A stretch of 64,000 nt of DNA from Alphaproteobacteria bacterium (GTDB lineage Bacteria > Pseudomonadota > Alphaproteobacteria > Micropepsales > Micropepsaceae): assembly GCA_016124635.1 (NCBI GenBank), contig WGNJ01000007.1, positions 1 through 64,000 on the forward strand, given 5' to 3'. Each line of letters begins with the position of its first letter. Positions within the stretch are counted from its first letter, which is position 1. Below, piece after piece: positions 45,687 through 54,248 of the stretch. The position numbers and the translations under genes were made by a program. The notes under the pieces were generated by a model. The model was not told the DNA's origin, searched no databases, and saw only the letters and a list, made by a program, of their open reading frames with translations.

Positions 45687-46441
45687 GCGAAGCAAAGATC
45701 TCGGTTCAGAACCTGGATTTCTACTACGGGCGAACCAAAGCGCTGAAAAACATCTCGATGGACATCGCGCCAAACAGCGTCACGGCCTTCATGGGGCCGT
45801 CGGGATGTGGCAAGTCGACCTTGCTCCGCGTTTTGAACCGTATTTACGAGCTCTACCCGAACCAGCGCGCGACCGGAAAAGTCTTCCTCGATGGACGGGA
45901 TATTCTGATCGGTGGCACCGACCTCAATCTTCTGCGTGCCAAAGTCGGAATGGTGTTTCAGAAGCCGACGCCGTTCCCGATGACCATCTTCGAAAACATC
46001 GCATTCGGTATACGTCTGTACGAAAGCCTGTCGCCGAGCGCGTTACGCGACCGTGTTACGATGGCCTTGGAACGGGCGGCGCTCTGGGGCGAGGTGAAGG
46101 ACAAGCTGAACGCAAGCGGCCTGAGCCTGTCCGGGGGTCAGCAGCAGCGCCTTTGCATTGCGCGCACCATCGCGACCAACCCGGAAGTGATCCTGCTTGA
46201 CGAGCCGTGTTCGGCGCTCGACCCGATCTCGACCGCACGCATTGAAGAGCTGATCGAAGAGCTGCGCAGCGACTACACGATCGCAATCGTCACCCACAAT
46301 CTGCAGCAGGCCGCGCGCGTGTCGCAGAAGACCGCCTTCATGTTCTTGGGTGAACTGATCGAATACGGCGACACCGAGCAGGTCTTCGAGAATCCGAGGC
46401 AGGAGCGCACCAAAGACTACGTAACGGGCCGCTTCGGATAG
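45683..46441 (+). CDS. pstB: Phosphate ABC transporter, ATP-binding protein
   Basis: The 252-residue ATPase has Walker [10 protein letters not shown], signature [13 protein letters not shown], Walker [13 protein letters not shown] and switch His in THN, with [13 protein letters not shown] typical of PstB. Start at 45683 overlaps the pstA stop; an upstream open frame lies inside pstA. In many relatives phoU and phoB follow, but here a tRNA gene comes next. Confidence 0.97.
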   Translation: MSEAKISVQNLDFYYGRTKALKNISMDIAPNSVTAFMGPSGCGKSTLLRVLNRIYELYPNQRATGKVFLDGRDILIGGTDLNLLRAKVGMVFQKPTPFPMTIFENIAFGIRLYESLSPSALRDRVTMALERAALWGEVKDKLNASGLSLSGGQQQRLCIARTIATNPEVILLDEPCSALDPISTARIEELIEELRSDYTIAIVTHNLQQAARVSQKTAFMFLGELIEYGDTEQVFENPRQERTKDYVTGRFG

Positions 46442-46456
46442 GGCCATTCCGCGGTC

Positions 46457-46484
46457 TTGCATCGTGCCCGCGCCCCCTCTAAAA
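46457..46484 (+). promoter_or_regulatory. Candidate promoter of tRNA-Glu
   Basis: TTGCAT (46457-46462) and CTAAAA (46479-46484) are spaced by 16 bases and lie 18 bases before the tRNA 5' end, suiting a start near 46491. It is a moderate match to a housekeeping promoter. Confidence 0.4.
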
Positions 46485-46502
46485 CCCCTCCCCTTCCGGC
46501 GG

Positions 46503-46577
46503 GCGCCCTTCGTCTATCGGTTAGGACTCAAGATTTTCAATCTTGCAAGAGGGGTTCGACTCCCCTAGGGCGCGCCA
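46503..46577 (+). tRNA. tRNA-Glu (anticodon TTC)
   Basis: The acceptor stem GCGCCCT pairs with AGGGCGC, the anticodon arm is AAGAT/ATCTT-like around TTTTCAA with TTC, the T-loop is TTCGACT, and CCA is encoded at 46575-46577. It lies 61 bases after pstB. Confidence 0.95.
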
Positions 46578-46925
46578 TTTCACCCTGCGCCCTCCCGTTT
46601 CTCAACGCCTTCGACCTGCCAGTGGCCCCGCTCTAGATCAGCAACGCTGAAGTTGTTCGTGGCCCGAAGAGCTGGACGTCCCTCAAGCAGAGAACAGCAA
46701 TCGCCGCCGCCGGCTTCATCCGCCCCGCGCCGCATATTGACAAGCTAGGCAACGAGTTCCGCAGCAACCGCACAAAACCGCGCTCACGGATCGTGACGCT
46801 ACTGCCACATGAAGGTCACCCCTCACCGTTGCGAGCGCTTCGTTCTTGGATAGGTAACCTTTGTTCGACAAGCTAACGCTGAAGACGAATCTGTCGTCGG
46901 CGAAGCTGGAAGGATTTTTGAGACC
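46578..46925. other. Intergenic region without a recognised gene
   Basis: About 350 bases between tRNA-Glu and the OMP gene. A long minus-strand frame crosses it and the OMP gene, but it lacks a ribosome binding site and protein-like composition. The OMP promoter should lie here. No repeat was recognised. Confidence 0.5.
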
Positions 46926-47477
46926 ATGGCCCGTATTCCTCTCGCGATTCCGGCCTCGTTTCTTGCGTTGGCCGCCGCAACGCCCGCCCACGCGCAGCAA
47001 AACTTTTATCTCGGCCTTGGCGTGGAGCACGGCTGGACGGAAATGGACGACGCCGTCGGCGGCAAGTACGACGGCGATCTGACCGCGTTGGACGTTTTGG
47101 GCGGCGCGCGCTTTTGGCAGGACAACTACTTCTTCGGCGCTGAGGTCGAGACCACTCTGGCGACCGACTACAACACCGACAGCTTTACCGGTGACGATCT
47201 TGATCACGTGACGCGCCTCAGAGGCCTGTTCGGCTACGACTTCGGAGACATCACCGGATTCGTGGCCGCGGGTGGCACGTGGGTCAACGGTCCGCTCGCG
47301 GGCCCGGGGCTTGATGACTCTGCCGATGGCTGGAACCTGGGCATCGGCGGCGAGTACGACATCAACGATATGTTCAGCGTTCGCCTCGAGGCGATCCACG
47401 ATCACACGGATTTCGAGAACGGCAGCTACGAGTGGCACAACACCTCGATCCGCGCGGCGGCAATCGTAAGATTCTGA
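46926..47477 (+). CDS. Outer-membrane beta-barrel protein (OmpA-like porin fold)
   Basis: The 183-residue protein has a signal peptide (cleavage after AHAQ) and an eight-strand type barrel: QNFYLGLGVEHGW at the start, GGARFWQDNYFFGAEVET in the middle and a terminal AIVRF with Phe. Loops are Asp-rich. The function in the outer membrane is structural or unknown. An AAGGA lies 13 bases before the ATG. Confidence 0.82.
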   Translation: MARIPLAIPASFLALAAATPAHAQQNFYLGLGVEHGWTEMDDAVGGKYDGDLTALDVLGGARFWQDNYFFGAEVETTLATDYNTDSFTGDDLDHVTRLRGLFGYDFGDITGFVAAGGTWVNGPLAGPGLDDSADGWNLGIGGEYDINDMFSVRLEAIHDHTDFENGSYEWHNTSIRAAAIVRF

Positions 47478-47492
47478 CGTGAGTGGCCTCTA

Positions 47493-48893
47493 GTGGACCT
47501 GAACGAGGTCCTCGCCAAAGCTTTCCGTCGGCATGCCGAGGCGCCTGCCCTCCTCTCTCAAGACGGCCAAATTCTGTCCTTCGCCAAGTTGTCCCACACC
47601 GTTTCGGTGCTGGCAGCGCGACTGCGCGCCGAAGGCGTTGAGCCAGGGCAATGCATAGGCGTTGTCACCGACAACCGCGCGCTGCGCATCGCGCTGCTCT
47701 TAGCTCTCATGCGGCTCGGGCCGGATATCGCTTTCGTTTCAGCGCTTGGCGCACTGGCACGCCGTGGACAACGCATTGACGCGGTTATTCGTTTTGCCGA
47801 TCAGAAGACGGACGGCGCTCAGCGCTCCATCGTATTCTCGCAGGACTGGCTGAACGGTGAGCCGGACCCGAACGAGAAGTACGTCAACCCGGGTACGCTG
47901 GCACTGTCGACATCCGGCTCCACCGGCGAGCCGCGCTACGTGCGCATCAATCCGCAGACTTACTTCGGCATGCTCGACAAGCTCGACGACGGCACAGGCC
48001 CGAGCATCGGCTCCGTCATGATGTCAATCCCTGAGACGGCGCCATTTTCCATCTTCATGCTCATCCGTGCACTCGTCGCGGGACATGGCTTCGCCGGAAT
48101 GAGCCCCAGCGGCGCCGAGACGCTTCGCGAATGCGCGCGCTTCGGCGTGCGGGAGATGATGGTGACGCCGCTCGCGCTGAACGAGCTCGTAATGGCCGCC
48201 GAAGCCGGCGCGCCCAAGGGAGATCTGGCCCGCATATGCGTGTTCGGATCGGTCGCCGAGCCCGCATTGCTAGCGCGCGCCGAAAACGCTTTCGGCAGCG
48301 CCATCTACATCGCATGCGGCGCGACGGAGATCGGTCAGACATCTTTCGGCCGATTCGACCCCGCAACCTACGTGACGGGATGGTCGGGCAAGCCGGTCGC
48401 AATTACCGAATTTCGTATCGGCGACAACGAGCCTGCCGGCACCAGTGGAAGGCTCTATTTGCGTCTGTCCACCGGCCCTCTCGTGGACGGCTATATAGGC
48501 GGCCCCCCCGCATTCGACCCCGACGGCTGGTTCGACACTGGCGACATTGCGCGCATCGAGCGCGATGGAACGCTTATGATCGAAGGGCGCGCGGACAACG
48601 TCATCAATTTGGGTGGCTCGAAATTCGCCGCTGAACGTATCGAAACGCTGGCGGGATTATGTCCGGGCGTCGTGATGTGCGCGGCGGTGGGCTTGCTTGG
48701 CTCCGACGGCATGGCGCCCGAACTCGGCGTAGCGGTGCTACCCAGCACGGGCTTCGACCCAGATTATCTACGTAACTTCCTCACCGAACATCTGCGAACC
48801 TCCGCACGCATCCGCATCAAGACGTCCGCGCGCTTGCCGAGCCTGCCGACCGGCAAGCTTGATCGCACCGCTGTGGCGTCACTCTTTCAATAG
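47493..48893 (+). CDS. AMP-dependent synthetase/ligase (acyl-CoA synthetase-like)
   Basis: The 466-residue ANL enzyme has the P-loop LSTSGSTGEPRYV (about 136-148), the A8-type GWFDTGDIARIERDG and the C-terminal GKLDRT with the catalytic Lys near the end. It adenylates a carboxylate and probably transfers it to CoA or a carrier. It is shorter than most acyl-CoA synthetases. It starts with GTG 15 bases after the OMP stop. Substrate unknown. Confidence 0.88.
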   Translation: MDLNEVLAKAFRRHAEAPALLSQDGQILSFAKLSHTVSVLAARLRAEGVEPGQCIGVVTDNRALRIALLLALMRLGPDIAFVSALGALARRGQRIDAVIRFADQKTDGAQRSIVFSQDWLNGEPDPNEKYVNPGTLALSTSGSTGEPRYVRINPQTYFGMLDKLDDGTGPSIGSVMMSIPETAPFSIFMLIRALVAGHGFAGMSPSGAETLRECARFGVREMMVTPLALNELVMAAEAGAPKGDLARICVFGSVAEPALLARAENAFGSAIYIACGATEIGQTSFGRFDPATYVTGWSGKPVAITEFRIGDNEPAGTSGRLYLRLSTGPLVDGYIGGPPAFDPDGWFDTGDIARIERDGTLMIEGRADNVINLGGSKFAAERIETLAGLCPGVVMCAAVGLLGSDGMAPELGVAVLPSTGFDPDYLRNFLTEHLRTSARIRIKTSARLPSLPTGKLDRTAVASLFQ

Positions 48894-48907
48894 ACCCATC
48901 ACTGAAG

Positions 48908-48938
48908 CTCGCCTGGCGCCATTTCAACGCCAGGCGAG
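48908..48938. terminator. Bidirectional hairpin between convergent genes
   Basis: CTCGCCTGGCG and CGCCAGGCGAG form an 11-bp perfect stem with a 9-nt loop, 15 bases after the ligase gene and 19 before the end of the minus-strand exported-protein gene. No T-run follows, so termination would be factor-assisted. Confidence 0.55.
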
Positions 48939-48956
48939 TGATCCGACAGGCGGCAA

Positions 48957-49406
48957 TCAGTCTTTGTTCCACATCAGGTTGATCGATCGGCCGTCGTAGT
49001 CCGACGGGCGGAAGACGAAGCTGACGATCCCAGTATGCGCGCCGAATCCCTTGGCCTTCAGGAGGAGAATTCGAGAATTGTTCGGATCGAATTGCGCCGT
49101 CGCAAGATCCGTGCAGTTCGGCCCGCGGTTGTTGTCCTGTGTTTCGATCCGGCCCAACGGCCATCCGGTGTTCCCGTAGATTTCGACGCTCTTCCACCAG
49201 GTGATGTTGCCTGCAACGGCCAAACAGACGCGGATACTGTCACGGCGCCCGTGCCGAACAACCACATCGATCGAGTCGCCGTCGGGACTGTTGTAGGTAC
49301 CGTTTTCCGGCATGATTTGCCTTTGCTCGGCCGTCGCGCTCGGCGCGGTCAAAGCGGCAACAGCAAGGCAAGCCGAAGCGATCGTGAGACGAAACATGTT
49401 GGACAT
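48957..49406 (-). CDS. Exported hypothetical protein
   Basis: The 149-residue protein has a signal peptide (MSNMFRLTIASACL, cleavage after SATA) and a beta-rich domain with two cysteines in RVCLAV and GPNCTDL. ATG at 49406 follows AGGAGAG by 5 nt, which rules out the longer start. It lies 111 bases before the end of the histidine-kinase gene. Function unknown. Confidence 0.72.
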   Translation of the reverse strand: MSNMFRLTIASACLAVAALTAPSATAEQRQIMPENGTYNSPDGDSIDVVVRHGRRDSIRVCLAVAGNITWWKSVEIYGNTGWPLGRIETQDNNRGPNCTDLATAQFDPNNSRILLLKAKGFGAHTGIVSFVFRPSDYDGRSINLMWNKD

Positions 49407-49517
49407 TTCCACTCTCCTATTCGAAACGGCCGACGAACCATCCGTGGCCGGACGATCGGAGAATGGTGAGTTGCCGTCGCGGCCGGTATGGGGTCGAAAC
49501 CCCATTCTTCGGCCGAG

Positions 49518-51485
49518 CTATTTGGCGATCGGAAGGCTCAGCGATGCGAGCGTGCCGCGCCCGGGCCGTGAGCGCAGGTCGAACGTGTAACCGAGCCTTG
49601 CCGCCTGCTCCGCCACGATGGCAAGGCCCAAGCCATCGCCGGTCGACGCTTCGCCCTTCCGGAACGGCTTGATGGCATCGACGATTTGCTCCTCGTTCAT
49701 GCCAGGGCCGGTGTCGCGCACTTCGATGCTGACGCCGCCGTTTTTGCGGCGCGCGGCAAGAAGCAGGCCGCCCTTCTCTGTATGCTTGATGGCGTTGGCA
49801 ACCAGATTGTTGACCAGGCGCATCAACGCGATGGGTTCCGTTTCGACTGAGACGTCGCTCGAACGATATCGAAAGTCCAGATTCTTTGCGCGGGCCTCAG
49901 GGGCGAACATTTCGCTGACGTTGTCGAGCACCGCTCGGATCGGGAATTTCTCGACCGCGTCGCCGTCGCTCGGCTCGACCCCGTCCGAATCCGGCTCGAC
50001 TTTGCTGTGCGCCAGCTCTTCAAGATAATCGAACGCAGCCGAAATCTGCCGCGCGGCGCCCGAGTCCGCGTCGGTGAGCTTCGACAACGCGTGGCGCAGC
50101 GCGCCGATGGGCTGCCGGATGTCGTGACCCACGGATGACAGCTGCATTCGCCGACGCTCGGCGAGTCCGCGCGCACTATCGTATTGCGATTGCGCCATGC
50201 GCAGCGCAGCGTCGAGCCGAAGCTTCTCGCGGGCCGCCGCAAGCTCCGCCCGCAACGCGTTGTCGCGTTCGCGACGCATGCCAAGCACGCGGATCACGAT
50301 CGCGCCTGCAAACGCGGCGGATTCAGTCAATAGCGTCAGGTGGCCCGCACCCAGCGTCGCCTCGAGATCGATGCGTCCGGGAAACATGTGGCCAAGCAAT
50401 GCAAAGACCAGCGACACGACGACCAGAACCGCGCCCAGGATGAACGGCGTCGAACCAAGTAGATTGGCCCTGTACGCCAACGCGCCGGTGACGAGCTGCA
50501 TGATGGCGACGGCGACGATGAGCGGATAGGCGACCAACTTGAAACCCGGCACGTTGAACATCGGTACCGAGGCAAGCGCGAGCGTACCTGCGATTATCAC
50601 CTCGGCAAGCAGGACGCGATCGAGACGCGGTAGGCGCTTCTTCGTGTCGAACAACACCCGCGCCAGCAGCGGTCCCGACAATGCCATCAAAAGCAGAAAG
50701 GTGAGCCCGAGCGGCTCGTTCAGACCCGCGCGATTGGGCCAAACGTATTGGAACGTGTAACCCTCGGCATGGAGAACGAACAAACCGGCGACGAGAATGT
50801 AGAAGCAAAAGACCAAAGATATGCGCCACCCGACGATTGGGATCATGAGCAACGCGATAGCGATCATCGCGAGCAGAGCGCCGTTGATCAGCCAGTTGGT
50901 GAGTTCTTCCGCCGCGTGGTCAGCCGAATAGGCCTCGAGGGACGACAGCCTCCACGGTAGCCAGGTGGCCGTGGGCGTCCGGTAGGCGACGAAAAGCTCC
51001 GCTGTCTCATGTCCGCTCAACGTCACGTCGACGGCAAGATAGCGGTTGAGGACCGGGCGCCGGTCGAAGACGTCGTACTTGCCGTGACTGAAGAGAAGCT
51101 CGGGTTGCGCTCCCTCGCGGACGATGTAGACGAACAGCTCTTGCAGATATTGCCGTCTGAGATCGAGGCGCCAGGTTCCGGCCTCCGGCGATGGGTTGAC
51201 GATTTGCGCGCGCAACCATATCCGTGCATCACTCAGGCCGAAGTCGATGTAGGGCCGCGTCACCGGTGAAAACACCTGCGGCGCCGCATTCAGTTGTCCG
51301 ATCGTTCGCTCAAGCGACTCGTCGAAATAGACCTGCGTGTAGCGTGCGAGATCGACGTTGAAATGACGACCGTGTTTGAGAACAACCGGCTCTGCACGCG
51401 CGCTCGCGCACAACGCCACGGCAAAAACCGCAACGGCAACGACCATCGAGCGGCAAAACATGCCGCTGCTCACACCCATTCTCAT
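49518..51485 (-). CDS. 7TMR-DISM sensor histidine kinase
   Basis: The 655-residue protein has a signal-like start, an extracellular 7TMR-DISM sensing domain (about 30-180), seven helices (about 190-390), a coiled coil with RERDNALRAELAAAREKL, and a kinase core: H-box SSVGHDIRQPIGALRHAL, N-box NNLVANAIKHT, G-boxes DTGPGM and GDGLGLAIV. The DISM domain often senses carbohydrates. ATG 51485 is chosen; ATG 51548, four bases after the response-regulator stop, is the alternative and would be coupled. Confidence 0.9.
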   Translation of the reverse strand: MRMGVSSGMFCRSMVVAVAVFAVALCASARAEPVVLKHGRHFNVDLARYTQVYFDESLERTIGQLNAAPQVFSPVTRPYIDFGLSDARIWLRAQIVNPSPEAGTWRLDLRRQYLQELFVYIVREGAQPELLFSHGKYDVFDRRPVLNRYLAVDVTLSGHETAELFVAYRTPTATWLPWRLSSLEAYSADHAAEELTNWLINGALLAMIAIALLMIPIVGWRISLVFCFYILVAGLFVLHAEGYTFQYVWPNRAGLNEPLGLTFLLLMALSGPLLARVLFDTKKRLPRLDRVLLAEVIIAGTLALASVPMFNVPGFKLVAYPLIVAVAIMQLVTGALAYRANLLGSTPFILGAVLVVVSLVFALLGHMFPGRIDLEATLGAGHLTLLTESAAFAGAIVIRVLGMRRERDNALRAELAAAREKLRLDAALRMAQSQYDSARGLAERRRMQLSSVGHDIRQPIGALRHALSKLTDADSGAARQISAAFDYLEELAHSKVEPDSDGVEPSDGDAVEKFPIRAVLDNVSEMFAPEARAKNLDFRYRSSDVSVETEPIALMRLVNNLVANAIKHTEKGGLLLAARRKNGGVSIEVRDTGPGMNEEQIVDAIKPFRKGEASTGDGLGLAIVAEQAARLGYTFDLRSRPGRGTLASLSLPIAK

Positions 51486-51552
51486 ACGCGGATTTTCAGC
51501 CAGGAGGCATGCCCGCGTCCATGGGTAGGCCACCCCAATCGGCCGCATGTCA

Positions 51553-52206
51553 TCAAAGCTGGCGATGCTCGTCCAACAGGCCTTCCTTCAGCGCATAAGT
51601 CAGCAATTCTGCGACGGAATGAACCTGGAGTTTCGCCATGAGGCTCGCACGATGCTTCTCGACGGTCTTCGCACTGATCGAGAGGCGTTCTCCGATCGCG
51701 GCATTGGCATGGCCCGAAGCGATGAGCGTCAGCACCTCGCGTTCGCGGTGGGTCAAGTCGGGACGCGGTCCCGCCGCCTGCAGGATCGCCGCGACCTCCT
51801 TCGACACGAAGTTCGCGCCGCCGAACAGCGCCTCGAAGCAGGCCTTCATTTCCTCAGGAGGATCTGATTTCAAGAGCAGCCCGTCGACGCCGGCATCCAA
51901 CCAGTCGGCAAGAACGCCGGCCGCATTGAAGCCGGTCAGCAGCGCGACCTTCGTCGTGGGACTCCAACGGCGAGCGTCGGCGAACACTTCGATGCCCCTC
52001 GCCAGCGGCATGGCGGCATCCAGAACGAGCAATTCGGGTCGGTACTTCTTGACTGCGGCGATGGCTTCAATGCCGTTGCTCGCCTCGGCAGCCACTTCCA
52101 CGGACGGAAGCTCGAGCAGGATTTGGCGCGTCGCATTGCGAACGATCGCATGATCGTCGGCGACGACAACACGGCGCATTGCACGTTGCTGATCGGCCCC
52201 TGTCAT
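51553..52206 (-). CDS. LuxR/NarL-type response regulator
   Basis: The 217-residue regulator has a receiver domain with Asp17/Asp18 and phosphoacceptor Asp63 (LLVLDAAMP), and a LuxR-type DNA-binding domain (LTHREREVLTLIASG to KTVEKHRASLMAKL). It precedes the 7TMR-DISM kinase in one operon, its likely partner. AGGA is 7 nt before the ATG. Its targets are unknown. Confidence 0.92.
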   Translation of the reverse strand: MTGADQQRAMRRVVVADDHAIVRNATRQILLELPSVEVAAEASNGIEAIAAVKKYRPELLVLDAAMPLARGIEVFADARRWSPTTKVALLTGFNAAGVLADWLDAGVDGLLLKSDPPEEMKACFEALFGGANFVSKEVAAILQAAGPRPDLTHREREVLTLIASGHANAAIGERLSISAKTVEKHRASLMAKLQVHSVAELLTYALKEGLLDEHRQL

Positions 52207-52315
52207 GCGTTTTCCTCATCCGGTCCGGCTCGCTGTCGCGGCGGCAAGGCGGTGCCGATAGGGTGCAGCGGTGACGGGAAACGCTGGAGCGGTCTCGCGC
52301 CCTTCGCCGATCCCG

Positions 52316-52567
52316 TCAGTCGTCGTGAGGCCCCTTGAAGCTTCCCTCGTGCCGCGCAACGTAGCACATCTTCCGGACGTTCGGCGCCGGATCACCAAAT
52401 ACGTTGTTGCTGCACAAGATGCCGTTCCGCAGAGTTTGAACGACCCACCGATTGCCCGCCCCATAATAGACATCGCGCTGGCCTCGGAAGCCGCAAAATT
52501 CGTTCTCGTCCGCGCACTTGCGCCCTCGCGGCGATGCATTCGAGAATTGAGACAGACGCATACGCAT
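52316..52567 (-). CDS. Short cysteine-rich beta-domain protein, possibly degraded
   Basis: The 83-residue frame holds CADENEFCGFRGQRDVYYGA and CSNNVFGDP-type text with four cysteines, as in a beta-trefoil-like repeat found at the C-terminus of secreted polysaccharide-active enzymes. No signal peptide lies in this frame. In another frame just upstream a hydrophobic stretch ends LSHLAGASASA, so a frameshift may have separated signal and domain. AGGAG lies 11 bases before the ATG. It may be a pseudogene. Confidence 0.5.
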   Translation of the reverse strand: MRMRLSQFSNASPRGRKCADENEFCGFRGQRDVYYGAGNRWVVQTLRNGILCSNNVFGDPAPNVRKMCYVARHEGSFKGPHDD

Positions 52568-52907
52568 CGAGACGCCACTCCTGCCGCATATCGGGATTGG
52601 TCGGCTGACGCGGACGCACCAGCCAAATGGGACAAGGGACTAACGACATAGACCCGACACGAAATCAATCTTGCAGGAGCGAAAGCCGCAGCGCCACATC
52701 TCAAGATTCACCAAACAGCTAGAGCCCCAAGCCAGCTTCCGGACCATCGCGCACTTTCGAATGACGCCGTTTCGCGGGACCCGTGCGTCCAACCGCGTAG
52801 CGCGTCGTCACAGGAGATCGGACGCTTCGTTCAAACAGCCACTCTCGAGCCGTTGAAGTTTGCGGCAACTATCGCTCTTATTCGAACCAGCCCGCACGGA
52901 GCTCCAT
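52568..52907. other. Intergenic region without a recognised gene
   Basis: About 340 bases between the cysteine-rich ORF and the crotonase gene. Apart from the possible signal-peptide remnant mentioned for the neighbouring ORF, nothing convincing was found on either strand. Confidence 0.45.
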
Positions 52908-53585
52908 ATGCAACCGCTCATCAACCTGGAACGGCCGGTCGCCGAAGTCGCGTTGCTGACGCTCAATCGCCCGGAGAAAAAGAACGCGCTTTCGATCGCA
53001 CTTCGCGATGCGGTCAGCGACGCGCTCGATAAACTGAAGGACGACCTCGCGCTCAAGTGCGTCGTGCTGACCGGCGCCGGCAATTCGTTCTCGGCGGGCT
53101 TCGATCTCAGCGAGTTTCAAACCGCTTTCACCGACGCCGAGTACCATAAGAAATTGTGGACCTCGAGCGATCGCTACCACGAGATCCTGCTCAAATATCC
53201 CTTGCCGACGATCGCTGCGATCGGCGGCGCAGCCATGGGGGGCGGCCTGGATACGGCCGTGCTCTGCGACATTCGCATCGCATCGGACACAGCCTATTTC
53301 GGCCACCCCGAAGCAGCATTCGCCGATGTTGTCTATGCGCCGTTGCACGATTTGATCGGCGGAGCGGCGGCGCGCGAACTTTGTCTCACCGGCCGCCGCA
53401 TCGATGCCGCGGAGGCGCTACGCTTGGGCCTGGTCTCTGAAGTCGTCCCGTCGGACCGTCTGCTTGATCGAGTGCTCGAAATCGCAGGCTCGATCGCACG
53501 AGCACCGCGCGAGGTCTTGATGCGGACCAAAGCCAAGATAATTGCCCGCGCTGCGATCACGTTCAAAGCAACGCTGGAGCTTTGA
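52908..53585 (+). CDS. Enoyl-CoA hydratase/isomerase family (crotonase) protein
   Basis: The 225-residue protein has the crotonase fold: LNRPEKKNALS, SFSAGFDLSEF for the CoA-binding oxyanion site, and AAMGGGLDTAVLCD. The first catalytic Glu of hydratases is Asp here, while the Pro-Glu of the second site (GHPEAAF) is retained, so it may be an isomerase or hydrolase. GGAG precedes the ATG at 52908. No acyl-CoA neighbours. Confidence 0.88.
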   Translation: MQPLINLERPVAEVALLTLNRPEKKNALSIALRDAVSDALDKLKDDLALKCVVLTGAGNSFSAGFDLSEFQTAFTDAEYHKKLWTSSDRYHEILLKYPLPTIAAIGGAAMGGGLDTAVLCDIRIASDTAYFGHPEAAFADVVYAPLHDLIGGAAARELCLTGRRIDAAEALRLGLVSEVVPSDRLLDRVLEIAGSIARAPREVLMRTKAKIIARAAITFKATLEL

Positions 53586-53651
53586 TCTCGCGAACGATCT
53601 GATTGCGACGCGCGGCGATGGTTTCCGTAGATGAGACATGGCCCGCTACGG

Positions 53652-53792
53652 CTAGGCCTTCTTCTTCAGCGGTTCCCCTTGCTCCTGCTGGCGGGGGTCG
53701 ATCCATCGCATCATCGGCGGAGGCAGACCGACGAAGGACAGTGCGAGAAACACTGGCAGAAAGCACCAAAAAAGGATGCGTCGGACCGTCAC
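53652..53792 (-). CDS. 46-residue single-span membrane protein
   Basis: A GTG start at 53792 with GGAGGAA directly ahead opens a 46-codon frame. The product has a basic start (TVRR), one hydrophobic helix of about 18 residues (ILFWCFLPVFLALSFVGL), a PPPMMRW turn and a charged tail ending KKKA. An in-frame TGA lies 8 codons upstream of the GTG, so the start is well defined. It is a small inner-membrane protein of unknown role, too short for routine gene finding. Confidence 0.62.
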   Translation of the reverse strand: MTVRRILFWCFLPVFLALSFVGLPPPMMRWIDPRQQEQGEPLKKKA

Positions 53793-53984
53793 TTCCTCCA
53801 GATGGGCGCTCGCATAGTGAAATCAAGTGACATGGCGGCGCGTCGGCCGACCGAGCGTTCGCCCACACTACGGACGGCGTGCTTGGATAATCCCGGCCGG
53901 ATTAATGGTCGCAACGGCTCAACCGAAGTGAAACGAAAGTGTCAAATCCGTTTCCCATCTCTCGACCATGGGCGAGGTCGCTCA

Positions 53985-54248
53985 ATGGAGAACTGTTTGA
54001 CGACAAGCATTGTCTGGTCGAAACCGTGGTACCGCTCACGGGGTGTCTGGGGGTCAGTATTTGCCGCCGTGGGGACGGTGTACGGTCTTTACGCTACGAT
54101 CTTACCCTGCGGACCCGTAGAACTGTTTCACAACTATGCCGCGGCGGCGATTACGCTCTACGGAGCGTGGCTTTCCTTCGTTGGCCGCCGAACGGCGTCT
54201 CAACCGATCCACTTCCTCTGGCGGTACCAAAAGGAAGTCTTGGACTGA
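53985..54248 (+). CDS. Small holin-like membrane protein
   Basis: The 87-residue product has SKPWYRSRGVWGSVFAAVGT, then a second hydrophobic helix and the tail LYGAWLSFVGRRTASQPI, the layout of small phage-type holins (KPWW..SK..W...). GAGG is 8 nt before ATG 53985. The last 49 bases overlap the 3' end of the convergent TraB-like gene. No endolysin or other phage gene is near, so it could be a domesticated remnant or another small membrane protein. Confidence 0.55.
   Translation: MENCLTTSIVWSKPWYRSRGVWGSVFAAVGTVYGLYATILPCGPVELFHNYAAAAITLYGAWLSFVGRRTASQPIHFLWRYQKEVLD

Noticed and set aside
46716-47438. A 240-codon minus-strand frame across the OMP gene
   Set aside because: It overlaps the real OMP with its signal peptide and barrel motifs; no ribosome binding site.
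53985-54248. Prophage remnant around the holin-like gene
   Set aside because: No integrase, portal, lysin, attachment site or change in composition was seen nearby. The single small gene does not support a prophage.
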